Source: Membranipora membranacea
Taxonomy: Eukaryota > Bryozoa > Gymnolaemata > Cheilostomatida > Membraniporidae
Reading direction: 5' to 3'
Length of the DNA: 64,000 nucleotides
NCBI GenBank assembly: GCA_914767715.1
Contig: OU612070.1
Span: 21,130,025-21,194,024, forward strand
Shown here: piece after piece, positions 23,676-35,062 of the stretch
How the letters are laid out: the number at the start of each line of letters is the position of its first letter
How positions within the stretch are numbered: position 1 is the stretch's first letter
Translations under genes and position numbers: made by a program
The notes under the pieces: generated by a model
What the model was told of the DNA's origin: nothing
Database searches by the model: none
What the model saw: only the letters and a program-made list of their open reading frames with translations

Positions 23676-26600
23676 GATACCCTCCCTTGGTATAATTTTT
23701 GAAATTTCAAGTCAGCGTAATTACCAACCAGTTAATCGGAGGATCCCAATATTCTGCAGTTTGAATAAGGCCAATAAGGGCTTGAAGTGGTCGGAGTTAG
23801 ATAAGAATCCAAGAGAGTTTTGATGTTTCAATGCTGCCGTTTGGCATGTTTTTTTTTGGCAAAAGTGGACGTCGTTAAAGTTGGCGCTGACGGAGAACGG
23901 AGACCCGCAGAGACAACAGGACTTCAGATTTGAGACGAGCAGGAGTTGCTCCTCCTTATGAGGTAGGTTAAAAGCAAATCTATTTTTTGACCCGAGCGAA
24001 AAAAAACCATGATACCCTCCCTTGGTATAATTTTTGAAATTTCAAGTCAGCGTAATTACCAACCAGTTAATCGGAGGATCCCAATATTCTGCAGTTTGAA
24101 TAAGGCCAATAAGGGCTTGAAGTGGTCGGAGTTAGATAAGAATCCAAGAGAGTTTTGCTTTTTCAATGCTGCCGTTTGCCATGTTTTTTTTTGGCAAAAG
24201 TGGACGTCGTTAAAGTTGGCGCTGACGGAGAACGGAGACCCGCAGAGACAAACGGACTTCAGATTTGAGACGAGCAGGAGTTGCTCCTCCTTATGAGGTA
24301 GGTTAAAAGCAAATCTATTTTTTGACCCGAGCGAAAAAAAACCATGATACCCTCCCTTGGTATAATTTTTTAAATTTCAAGTCAGCGTAATTACCAACCA
24401 GTTAATCGGAGGATCCCAATATTCTGCAGTTTGAATAAGGCCAATAAGGGCTTGAAGTGGTCGGAGTTAGATAAGAATCGAAGAGAGTTTTGATGTTTCA
24501 ATGCTGCCGTTTGGCATGTTTTTTTTTGGCAAAAGTGGACGTCGTTAAAGTTGGCGCTGACGGAGAACGGAGACCCGCAGAGACAAACGGACTTCAGATT
24601 TGAGACGAGCAGGAGTTGCTCCTCCTTATGAGGTAGGTTAAAAGCAAATCTATTTTTTGACCCGAGCGAAAAAAAACCATGATACCCTCCCTTGGTATAA
24701 TTTTTGAAATTTCAAGTCAGCGTAATTACCAACCAGTTAATCGGAGGATCCCAATATTCTGCAGTTTGAATAAGGCCAATAAGGGCTTGAAGTGGTCGGA
24801 GTTAGATAAGAATCCAAGAGAGTTTTGATTTTTCAATGCTGCCGTTTGGCATGTTTTTTTTTGGCAAAAGTGGACGTCGTTAAAGTTGGCGCTGACGGAG
24901 AACGGAGACCCGCAGAGACAACAGGACTTCAGATTTGAGACGAGCAGGAGTTGCTCCTCCTTATGAGGTAGGTTAAAAGCAAATCTATTTTTTGACCCGA
25001 GCGAAAAAAAACCATGATACCCTCCCTTGGTATAATTTTTGAAATTTCAAGTCAGCGTAATTACCAACCAGTTAATCGGAGGATCCCAATATTCTGCAGT
25101 TTGAATAAGGCCAATAAGGGCTTGAAGTGGTCGGAGTTAGATAAGAATCCAAGAGAGTTTTGATTTTTCAATGATGCCGTTTGGCAGGTTTTTTTTTGGC
25201 AAAAGTGGACGTCGTTAAAGTTGGCGCTGACGGAGAACGGAGACCCGCAGAGACAAACGGACTTCAGATTTGAGACGAGCAGGAGTTGCTCCTCCTTATG
25301 AGGAAGGTTAAAAGCAAATCTATTTTTTGACCCGAGCGAAAAAAAACCATGATACCCTCCCTTGGTATAATTTTTGAAATTTCAAGTCAGCGTAATTACC
25401 AACCAGTTAATCGGAGGATCCCAATATTCTGCAGTTTGAATAAGGCCAATAAGGGCTTGAAGTGGTCGGAGTTAGATAAGAATCCAAGAGAGTTTTGATT
25501 TTTCAATGCTGCCGTTTGCCATGTTTTTTTTTGGCAAAAGTGGACGTCGTTAAAGTTGGCGCTGACGGAGAACGGAGACCCGCAGAGACAAACGGACTTC
25601 AGATTTGAGACGAGCAGGAGTTGCTCCTCCTTATGAGGTAGGTTAAAAGCAAATCTATTTTTTGACCCGAGCGAAAAAAAACCATGATACCCTCCCTTGG
25701 TATAATTTTTTAAATTTCAAGTCAGCGTAATTACCAACCAGTTAATCGGAGGATCCCAATATTCTGCAGTTTGAATAAGGCCAATAAGGCCTTGAAGTGG
25801 TCGGAGTTAGATAAGAATCGAAGAGAGTTTTGATTTTTCAATGCTGCCGTTTGGCATGTTTTTTTTTGGCAAAAGTGGACGTCGTTAAAGTTGGCGCTGA
25901 CGGAGAACGGAGACCCGCAGAGACAAACGGACTTCAGATTTGAGACGAGCAGGAGTTGCTCCTCCTTATGAGGTAGGTTCAAAGCAAATCTATTTTTTGA
26001 CCCGAGCGAAAAAAAACCATGATACCCTCCCTTGGTATAATTTTTGAAATTTCAAGTCAGCGTAATTACCAACCAGTTAATCGGAGGATCCCAATATTCT
26101 GCAGTTTGAATAAGGCCAATAAGGGCTTGAAGTGGTCGGAGTTAGATAAGAATCCAAGAGAGTTTTGATTTTTCAATGCTGCCGTTTGGCATGTTTTTTT
26201 TTGGCAAAAGTGGACGTCGTTAAAGTTGGCGCTGACGGAGAACGGAGACCCGCAGAGACAAACGGACTTCAGATTTGAGACGAGCAGGAGTTGCTCCTCC
26301 TTATGAGGTAGGTTAAAAGCAAATCTATTTTTTGACCCGAGCGAAAAAAAACCATGATACCCTCCCTTGGTATAATTTTTTAAATTTCAAGTCAGCGTAA
26401 TTACCAACCAGTTAATCGGAGGATCCCAATATTCTGCAGTTTGAATAAGGCCAATAAGGGCTTGAAGTGGTCGGAGTTAGATAAGAATCCAAGAGAGTTT
26501 TAATTTTTCAATGCTGCCGTTTGGCATGTTTTTTTTTGGCAAAAGTGGACGTCGTTAAAGTTGGCGCTGACGGAGAACGGAGAACCGCAGAGACAAACGG

Positions 26601-27025
26601 ACTTCAGATTTGAGACGAGCAGGAGTTGTTCCTCCTTATGAGGTAGGTTAAAAGCAAATCAATTTTTTGACCCGAGCGAAAAAAAACCATGATACCCTCC
26701 CTTGGTATAATTTTTGAAATTTCAAGTCAGCGTAATTACCAACCAGTTTATCGGAGGATCCCAATATTCTGCAGTTTGAATAAGGCCAATAAGGGCTTGA
26801 AGTGGTCGGAGTTAGATAAGAATCCAAGAGAGTTTTAATTTTTCAATGCTGCCGTTTGGCATGTTTTTTTTTGGCAAAAGTGGACGTCGTTAAAGTTGGC
26901 GCTGACGGAGAACGGAGACCCGCAGAGACAAACGGACTTCAGATTTGAGACGAGCAGGAGTTGCTCCTCCTTATGAGGAAGGTTAAAAGCAAATCTATTT
27001 TTTGACCCGAGCGAAAAAAAACCAT
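23676..27025 (+). repeat. Ten mixed second-domain monomers
   Basis: Monomers start at 23676, 24011(M, tgctttttc), 24346(N), 24681, 25016(Q), 25351(gccatg), 25686(ttaaattt, aatcgaag), 26021(plain), 26356(ttaaattt then K markers gagaaccgc and ttgttcctcc: an N/K hybrid) and 26691(L). The private allele gacaacagg occurs in both 23676 and 24681, three monomers apart, and tgatgtttc in both 23676 and 24346. The series M, N, plain, Q, gccatg, ttaaattt parallels 19321-20995 with one monomer more (N). Confidence 0.85.
25016..25350 (+). repeat. Type Q monomer, second copy
   Basis: Carries aatgatgccg, ggcaggttt and gaggaagg, like the monomer at 19991. The spacing between the two is exactly 5025 bp, or 15 x 335. 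Confidence 0.85.
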
Positions 27026-30000
27026 GATACCCTCCCTTGGTATAATTTTTGAAATTTCAAGTCAGCGTAATTACCAACCAGTGAATCGGAGGATCCCAAT
27101 ATTCTGCAGTTTGAATAAGGCCAATAAGGGCTTGAAGTGGTCGGAGTTAGATAAGAATCCAAGAGAGTTTTGATTTTTCAATGCTGCCGTTTGCCATGTT
27201 TTTTTTTGGCAAAAGTGGACGTCGTTAAAGTTGGCGCTGACGGAGAAGGGAGACCCGCAGAGACAAACGGACTTCAGATTTGAGACGAGCAGGAGTTGCT
27301 CCTCCTTATGAGGTAGGTTAAAAGCAAATCTATTTTTTGACCCGAGCGAAAAAAAACCATGATACCCTCCCTTGGTATAATTTTTTAAATTTCAAGTCAG
27401 CGTAATTACCAACCAGTTAATCGGAGGATCCCAATATTCTGCAGTTTGAATAAGGCCAATAAGGGCTTGAAGTGGTCGGAGTTAGATAAGAATCGAAGAG
27501 AGTTTTGATTTTTCAATGCTGCCGTTTGGCATGTTTTTTTTTGGCAAAAGTGGACGTCGTTAAAGTTGGCGCTGACGGAGAACGGAGACCCGCAGAGACA
27601 AACGGACTTCAGATTTGAGACGAGCAGGAGTTGCTCCTCCTTATGAGGTAGGTTAAAAGCAAATCTATTTTTTGACCCGAGCGAAAATAAACCATGATAC
27701 CCTCCCTTGGTATAATTTTTGAAATTTCAAGTCAGCGTAATTACCAACCAGTTAATCGGAGGATCCCAATATTCTGCAGTTTGAATAAGGCCAATAAGGG
27801 CTTGAAGTGGTCGGAGTTAGATAAGAATCCAAGAGAGTTTTGATTTTTCAATGCTGCCGTTTGGCATGTTTTTTTTTGGCAAAAGTGGACGTCGTTAAAG
27901 TTGGCGCTGACGGAGAACGGAGACCCGCAGAGACAAACGGACTTCAGATTTGAGACGAGCAGGAGTTGCTCCTCCTTATGAGGTAGGTTAAAAGCAAATC
28001 TATTTTTTGACCCGAGCGAAAAAAAACCATGATACCCTCCCTTGGTATAATTTTTGAAATTTCAAGTCAGCGTAATTACCAACCAGTTAATCGGAGGATC
28101 CCAATATTCTGCAGTTTGAATAAGGCCAATAAGGGCTTGAATTGGTCGGAGTTAGATTAGAATCCAAGAGAGTTTTGATTTTTCAATGCTGCCGTTTGCC
28201 ATGTTTTTTTTTGGCAAAAGTGGACGTCGTTAAAGTTGGCGCTGACGGAGAAGGGAGACCCGCAGAGACAAACGGACTTCAGATTTGAGACGAGCAGGAG
28301 TTGCTCCTCCTTATGAGGTAGGTTAAAAGCAAATCTATTTTTTGACCCGAGCGAAAAAAAACCATGATACCCTCCCTTGGTATAATTTTTTAAATTTCAA
28401 GTCAGCGTAATTACCAACCAGTTAATCGGAGGATCCCAATATTCTGCAGTTTGAATAAGGCCAATAAGGGCTTGAAGTGGTCGGAGTTAGATAAGAATCG
28501 AAGAGAGTTTTGATTTTTCAATGCTGCCGTTTGGCATGTTTTTTTTTGGCAAAAGGGGACGTCGTTAAAGTTGGCAATGACGGAGAACGGAGACCCGCAG
28601 AGACAAACGGACTTCAGATTTGAGACGAGCAGGAGTTGCTCCTCCTTATGAGGTAGGTTAAAAGCAAATCTATTTTTTGACCCGAGCGAAAAAAAACCAT
28701 GATACCCTCCCTTGGTATAATTTTTGAAATTTCAAGTCAGCGTAAACACCAACCAGTTAATCGGAGGATCCCAATATTCTGCAGTTTGAATAAGGCCAAT
28801 AAGGGCTTGAAGTGGTCGGAGTTAGATAAGAATCCAAGAGAGTTTTGATTTTTCAATGCTGCCGTTTGGCATGTTTTTTTTTGGCAAAAGTGGACGTCGT
28901 TAAAGTTGGCGCTGACGGAGAACGGAGACCCGCAGAGACAAACGGACTTCAGATTTGAGACGAGCAGGAGTTGCTCCTCCTTATGAGGTAGGTTAAAAGC
29001 AAATCTATTTTTTGACCCGAGCGAAAAAAAACCATGATACCCTCCCTTGGTATAATTTTAGAAATTTCAAGTCAGCGTAATTACCAACCAGTTAATCGGA
29101 GGATCCCAATATTCTGCAGTTTGAATAAGGCCAATAAGGGCTTGAAGTGGTCGGAGTTAGATAAGAATCCAAGAGAGTTTTGATTTTTCAATGCTGCCGT
29201 TTGGCATGTTTTTTTTTGGCAAAAGTGGACGTTGTTAAAGTTGGCGCTGACGGAGAACGGAGACCCGCAGAGACAAACGGACTTCAGATTTGAGACGAGC
29301 AGGAGTTGCTCCTCCTTATGAGGTAGGTTAAAAGCAAATCTATTTTTTGACCCGAGCGAAAAAAAACCATGATACCCTCCCTTGGTATAATTTTAGAAAT
29401 TTCAAGTCAGCGTAATTACCAACCAGTTAATCGGAGGATCCCAATATTCTGCAGTTTGAATAAGGCCAATAAGGGCTTGAAGTGGTCGGAGTTAGATAAG
29501 AATCCAAGAGAGTTTTGATTTTTCAATGCTGCCGTTTGGCATGTTTTTTTTTGGCAAAAGTGGACGTCGTTAAAGTTGGCGCTGACGGAGAACGGAGACC
29601 CGCAGAGACAAACGGACTTCAGATTTGGAACGAGCAGGGTTGCTCCTCCTTCTGAGGTACGTTAAAAGCAAATCTATTTTTTGACCCGAGCGAAAAAAAA
29701 CCATGATACCCTCCCTTGGTATAATTTTTGAAATTTCAAGTTAGCGTAATTACCAACCAGTTAATCGGAGGATCCCAATATTCTGCAGTTTGAATAAGGC
29801 CAATAAGGGCTTGAAGTGGTCGGAGTTAGATCAGAATCCAAGAGAGTTTTGATTTTTCAATGCTGCCGTTTGGCATGTTTTTTTTTGGCAAAAGTGGACG
29901 TCGTTAAAGTTGGCGCTGACGGAGAACGGAGACCCGCAGAGACAAACGGACTTCAGATTTGAGACGAGCAGGAGTTGCTCCTCCTTATGAGGAAGGTTAA

Positions 30001-30039
30001 AAGCAAATCTATTTTTTGACCCGAGCGAAAAAAAACCAT
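27026..30039 (+). repeat. Nine-monomer HOR, first of near-identical pair, 3014 bp
   Basis: Monomers start at 27026 (cagtgaatcgg, gccatg, gagaaggg), 27361 (ttaaattt, aatcgaag, gaaaataaacc), 27696, 28031(F: gattag), 28366(G: aaagggga, ggcaatgac), 28701(H: gcgtaaacacc), 29036(I-like: ttttagaa with gacgttgtt), 29371 (A-like, 334 bp: ggaacgagcaggg, cttctgagg) and 29705 (aagttagcg, gatcag, gaggaagg). The order F-G-H-I-A-C follows the left-domain ring without B. The unit is followed directly by an almost identical one. Confidence 0.92.
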
Positions 30040-33000
30040 GATACCCTCCCTTGGTATAATTTTTGAAATTTCAAGTCAGCGTAATTACCAACCAGTGAAT
30101 CGGAGGATCCCAATATTCTGCAGTTTGAATAAGGCCAATAAGGGCTTGAAGTGGTCGGAGTTAGATAAGAATCCAAGAGAGTTTTGATTTTTCAATGCTG
30201 CCGTTTGCCATGTTTTTTTTTGGCAAAAGTGGACGTCGTTAAAGTTGGCGCTGACGGAGAAGGGAGACCCGCAGAGACAAACGGACTTCAGATTTGAGAC
30301 GAGCAGGAGTTGCTCCTCCTTATGAGGTAGGTTAAAAGCAAATCTATTTTTTGACCCGAGCGAAAAAAAACCATGATACCCTCCCTTGGTATAATTTTTT
30401 AAATTTCAAGTCAGCGTAATTACCAACCAGTTAATCGGAGGATCCCAATATTCTGCAGTTTGAATAAGGCCAATAAGGGCTTGAAGTGGTCGGAGTTAGA
30501 TAAGAATCGAAGAGAGTTTTGATTTTTCAATGCTGCCGTTTGGCATGTTTTTTTTTGGCAAAAGTGGACGTCGTTAAAGTTGGCGCTGACGGAGAACGGA
30601 GACCCGCAGAGACAAACGGACTTCAGATTTGAGACGAGCAGGAGTTGCTCCTCCTTATGAGGTAGGTTAAAAGCAAATCTATTTTTTGACCCGAGCGAAA
30701 ATAAACCATGATACCCTCCCTTGGTATAATTTTTGAAATTTCAAGTCAGCGTAATTACCAACCAGTTAATCGGAGGATCCCAATATTCTGCAGTTTGAAT
30801 AAGGCCAATAAGGGCTTGAAGTGGTCGGAGTTAGATAAGAATCCAAGAGAGTTTTGATTTTTCAATGCTGCCGTTTGGCATGTTTTTTTTTGGCAAAAGT
30901 GGACGTCGTTAAAGTTGGCGCTGACGGAGAACGGAGACCCGCAGAGACAAACGGACTTCAGATTTGAGACGAGCAGGAGTTGCTCCTCCTTATGAGGTAG
31001 GTTAAAAGCAAATCTATTTTTTGACCCGAGCGAAAAAAAACCATGATACCCTCCCTTGGTATAATTTTTGAAATTTCAAGTCAGCGTAATTACCAACCAG
31101 TTAATCGGAGGATCCCAATATTCTGCAGTTTGAATAAGGCCAATAAGGGCTTGAATTGGTCGGAGTTAGATTAGAATCCAAGAGAGTTTTGATTTTTCAA
31201 TGCTGCCGTTTGCCATGTTTTTTTTTGGCAAAAGTGGACGTCGTTAAAGTTGGCGCTGACGGAGAAGGGAGACCCGCAGAGACAAACGGACTTCAGATTT
31301 GAGACGAGCAGGAGTTGCTCCTCCTTATGAGGTAGGTTAAAAGCAAATCTATTTTTTGACCCGAGCGAAAAAAAACCATGATACCCTCCCTTGGTATAAT
31401 TTTTTAAATTTCAAGTCAGCGTAATTACCAACCAGTTAATCGGAGGATCCCAATATTCTGCAGTTTGAATAAGGCCAATAAGGGCTTGAAGTGGTCGGAG
31501 TTAGATAAGAATCGAAGAGAGTTTTGATTTTTCAATGCTGCCGTTTGGCATGTTTTTTTTTGGCAAAAGGGGACGTCGTTAAAGTTGGCAATGACGGAGA
31601 ACGGAGACCCGCAGAGACAAACGGACTTCAGATTTGAGACGAGCAGGAGTTGCTCCTCCTTATGAGGTAGGTTAAAAGCAAATCTATTTTTTGACCCGAG
31701 CGAAAAAAAACCATGATACCCTCCCTTGGTATAATTTTTGAAATTTCAAGTCAGCGTAAACACCAACCAGTTAATCGGAGGATCCCAATATTCTGCAGTT
31801 TGAATAAGGCCAATAAGGGCTTGAAGTGGTCGGAGTTAGATAAGAATCCAAGAGAGTTTTGATTTTTCAATGCTGCCGTTTGGCATGTTTTTTTTTGGCA
31901 AAAGTGGACGTCGTTAAAGTTGGCGCTGACGGAGAACGGAGACCCGCAGAGACAAACGGACTTCAGATTTGAGACGAGCAGGAGTTGCTCCTCCTTATGA
32001 GGTAGGTTAAAAGCAAATCTATTTTTTGACCCGAGCGAAAAAAAACCATGATACCCTCCCTTGGTATAATTTTAGAAATTTCAAGTCAGCGTAATTACCA
32101 ACCAGTTAATCGGAGGATCCCAATATTCTGCAGTTTGAATAAGGCCAATAAGGGCTTGAAGTGGTCGGAGTTAGATAAGAATCCAAGAGAGTTTTGATTT
32201 TTCAATGCTGCCGTTTGGCATGTTTTTTTTTGGCAAAAGTGGACGTTGTTAAAGTTGGCGCTGACGGAGAACGGAGACCCGCAGAGACAAACGGACTTCA
32301 GATTTGAGACGAGCAGGAGTTGCTCCTCCTTATGAGGTAGGTTAAAAGCAAATCTATTTTTTGACCCGAGCGAAAAAAAACCATGATACCCTCCCTTGGT
32401 ATAATTTTAGAAATTTCAAGTCAGCGTAATTACCAACCAGTTAATCGGAGGATCCCAATATTCTGCAGTTTGAATAAGGCCAATAAGGGCTTGAAGTGGT
32501 CGGAGTTAGATAAGAATCCAAGAGAGTTTTGATTTTTCAATGCTGCCGTTTGGCATGTTTTTTTTTGGCAAAAGTGGACGTCGTTAAAGTTGGCGCTGAC
32601 GGAGAACGGAGACCCGCAGAGACAAACGGACTTCAGATTTGGAACGAGCAGGGTTGCTCCTCCTTCTGAGGTACGTTAAAAGCAAATCTATTTTTTGACC
32701 CGAGCGAAAAAAAACCATGATACCCTCCCTTGGTATAATTTTTGAAATTTCAAGTTAGCGTAATTACCAACCAGTTAATCGGAGGATCCCAATATTCTGC
32801 AGTTTGAATAAGGCCAATAAGGGCTTGAAGTGGTCGGAGTTAGATCAGAATCCAAGAGAGTTTTGATTTTTCAATGCTGCCGTTTGGCATGTTTTTTTTT
32901 GGCAAAAGTGGACGTCGTTAAAGTTGGCGCTGACGGAGAACGGAGACCCGCAGAGACAAACGGACTTCAGATTTGAGACGAGCAGGAGTTGCTCCTCCTT

Positions 33001-33053
33001 ATGAGGCAGGTTAAAAGCAAATCTATTTTTTGACCCGAGCGAAAAAAAACCAT
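30040..33053 (+). repeat. Nine-monomer HOR, second of near-identical pair, 3014 bp
   Basis: Monomers start at 30040, 30375, 30710, 31045, 31380, 31715, 32050, 32385 and 32719. Every private marker of the unit at 27026 is present at +3014, including cagtgaatcgg, gaaaataaacc, ggaacgagcaggg with cttctgagg, and aagttagcg. The only difference I noticed is in the last monomer, which ends gaggcagg here and gaggaagg in the first copy. This looks like one of the most recent duplications in the window. Confidence 0.92.
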
Positions 33054-34058
33054 GATACCCTCCCTTGGTATAATTTTTGAAATTTCAAGTCAGCGTAATT
33101 ACCAACCAGTTAATCGGAGGATCCCAATATTCTGCAGTTTGAATAAGGCCAATAAGGGCTTGAAGTGGTCGGAGTTAGATAAGAATCCAAGAGAGTTTTA
33201 ATTTTTCAATGCTGCCGTTTGGCATGTTTTTTTTTGGCAAAAGTGGACGTCGTTAAAGTTGGCGCTGACGGAGAACGGAGACCCGCAGAGACAAACGGAC
33301 TTCAGATTTGAGACGAGCAGGAGTTGTTCCTCCTTATGAGGTAGGTTAAAAGCAAATCTATTTTTTGACCCGAGCGAAAAAAAACCATGATACCCTCCCT
33401 TGGTATAATTTTTGAAATTTCAAGTCAGCGTAATTACCAACCAGTTTATCGGAGGATCCCAATATTCTGCAGTTTGAATAAGGCCAATAAGGGCTTGAAG
33501 TGGTCGGAGTTAGATAAGAATCCAAGAGAGTTTTAATTTTTCAATGCTGCCGTTTGGCATGTTTTTTTTTGGCAAAAGTGGACGTCGTTAAAGTTTGCGC
33601 TGACGGAGAACGGAGACCTGCAGAGACAAACGGACTTCAGATTTGAGACGAGCAGGAGTTGCTCCTCCTTATGAGGAAGGTTAAAAGCAAATCTATTTTT
33701 TGACCCGAGCGAAAAAAAACCATGATACCCTCCCTTGGTATAATTTTTGAAATTTCAAGTCAGCGTAATTACCAACCAGTTAATCGGAGGATCCCAATAT
33801 TCTGCAGTTTGAATAAGGCCAATAAGGGCTTGAAGTGGTCGGAGTTAGATAAGAATCCAAGAGAGTTTTGATTTTTCAATGCTGCCGTTTGCCATGTTTT
33901 TTTTTGGCAAAAGCGGACGTCGTTAAAGTTGGCGCTGACGGAGAACGGAGACCCGCAGAGACAAACGGACTTCAGATTTGAGACGAGCAGGAGTTGCTCC
34001 TCCTTATGAGGTAGGTTAAAAGCAAATCTATTTTTTGACCCGAGCGAAAAAAAACCAT
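33054..34058 (+). repeat. K-L-M trimer
   Basis: Monomers start at 33054 (K: ttttaattttt and ttgttcctcc, but gagacccgc rather than gagaaccgc), 33389 (L: gtttatcgg, gaggaagg, with private aagtttgcg and gacctgcag) and 33724 (M-like: gccatg, private agcggacg). The order fits the second-domain register after a C2-type monomer. Confidence 0.86.
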
Positions 34059-35062
34059 GATACCCTCCCTTGGTATAATTTTTTAAATTTCAAGTCAGCG
34101 TAATTACCAACCAGTTAATCGGAGGATCCCAATATTCTGCAGTTTGAATAAGGCCAATAAGGGCTTGAAGTGGTCGGAGTTAGATAAGAATCCAAGAGAG
34201 TTTTGATTTTTCAATGCTGCCGTTTGGCATGTTTTTTGTTGGCAAAAGTGGACGTCGTTAAAGTTGGCGCTCACCGAGAACGGAGACCCGCAGAGACAAA
34301 CGGACTTCAGATTTGGAACGAGCAGAGTTGCTCCTCCTTATGAGGTACGTTAAAAGCAAATCTATTTTTTGACCCGAGCGAAAAAAAACCATGATACCCT
34401 CCCTTGGTATCATTTTTGAAATTTCAAGTCAGCGTAATTACCAACCAGTTAATCGGAGGATCCCAATATTCTGCAGTTTGAAAAAGGCCAATAAGGGCTT
34501 GAAGTGGTCGGAGTTAGATAAGAATCCAAGAGAGTTTTGATTTTTCAATGCTGCCGTTTGGCATGTTTTTTTTTGGCAAAAGTGGACGTCGTTAAAGTTG
34601 GCGCTGACGGAGAACGGAGACCCGCAGAGACAAACGGACTTTAGATTTGAGACGAGCAGGAGTTGCTCCTCCTTATAAGGTAGGTTAAAAGCAAATCTAT
34701 TTTTTGACCCGAGCGAAAAAAAACCATGATACCCTCCCTTGGTATAATTTTCGAAATTTCAAGTCAGCGTAATTACCAACCAGTTAAACGGAGGATCCCA
34801 ATATTCTGCAGTTTAAATAAGGCCAATAAGGGCTTGAAGTGGTCGGAGTTAGATCAGAATCCAAGAGAGTTTTGATTTTTCAATGCTGCCGTTTGGCATG
34901 TTTTTTTTTGGCAAAAGTGGACGTCGTTAAAGTTGGCGCTGACGGAGAACGGAGACCCGCAGAGACAAACGGACTTCAGATTTGAGACGAGCAGGAGTTG
35001 CTCCTCCTTATGAGGCAGGTTAAAAGCAAATCTTTTTTTTGACCCGAGCGAAAAAAAACCAT
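34059..35062 (+). repeat. Second island of left-domain A-B-C, with N/A hybrid
   Basis: Monomers start at 34059 (hybrid, 334 bp), 34393(B) and 34728(C). The first opens with the N/G marker ttaaattt near 34084 and carries A markers (gctcaccgag, ggaacgagcagag, gtacgtt) from about 34270, so the exchange lies between. B has ggtatcat, actttag and ataagg; C has ttttcgaa, tttaaata, gatcag and gaggcagg. Private changes (gaaaaagg in B, gttaaacgg in C, and ttttttgttggc in the hybrid) suggest this copy is older than the one at 22337. Confidence 0.87.
34391..34413. other. Perfect 8-bp inverted repeat, type B (7 of 7)
   Basis: ATGATACC, spacer ctccctt, GGTATCAT, in the A-B-C island at 34059-35062. Confidence 0.85.
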
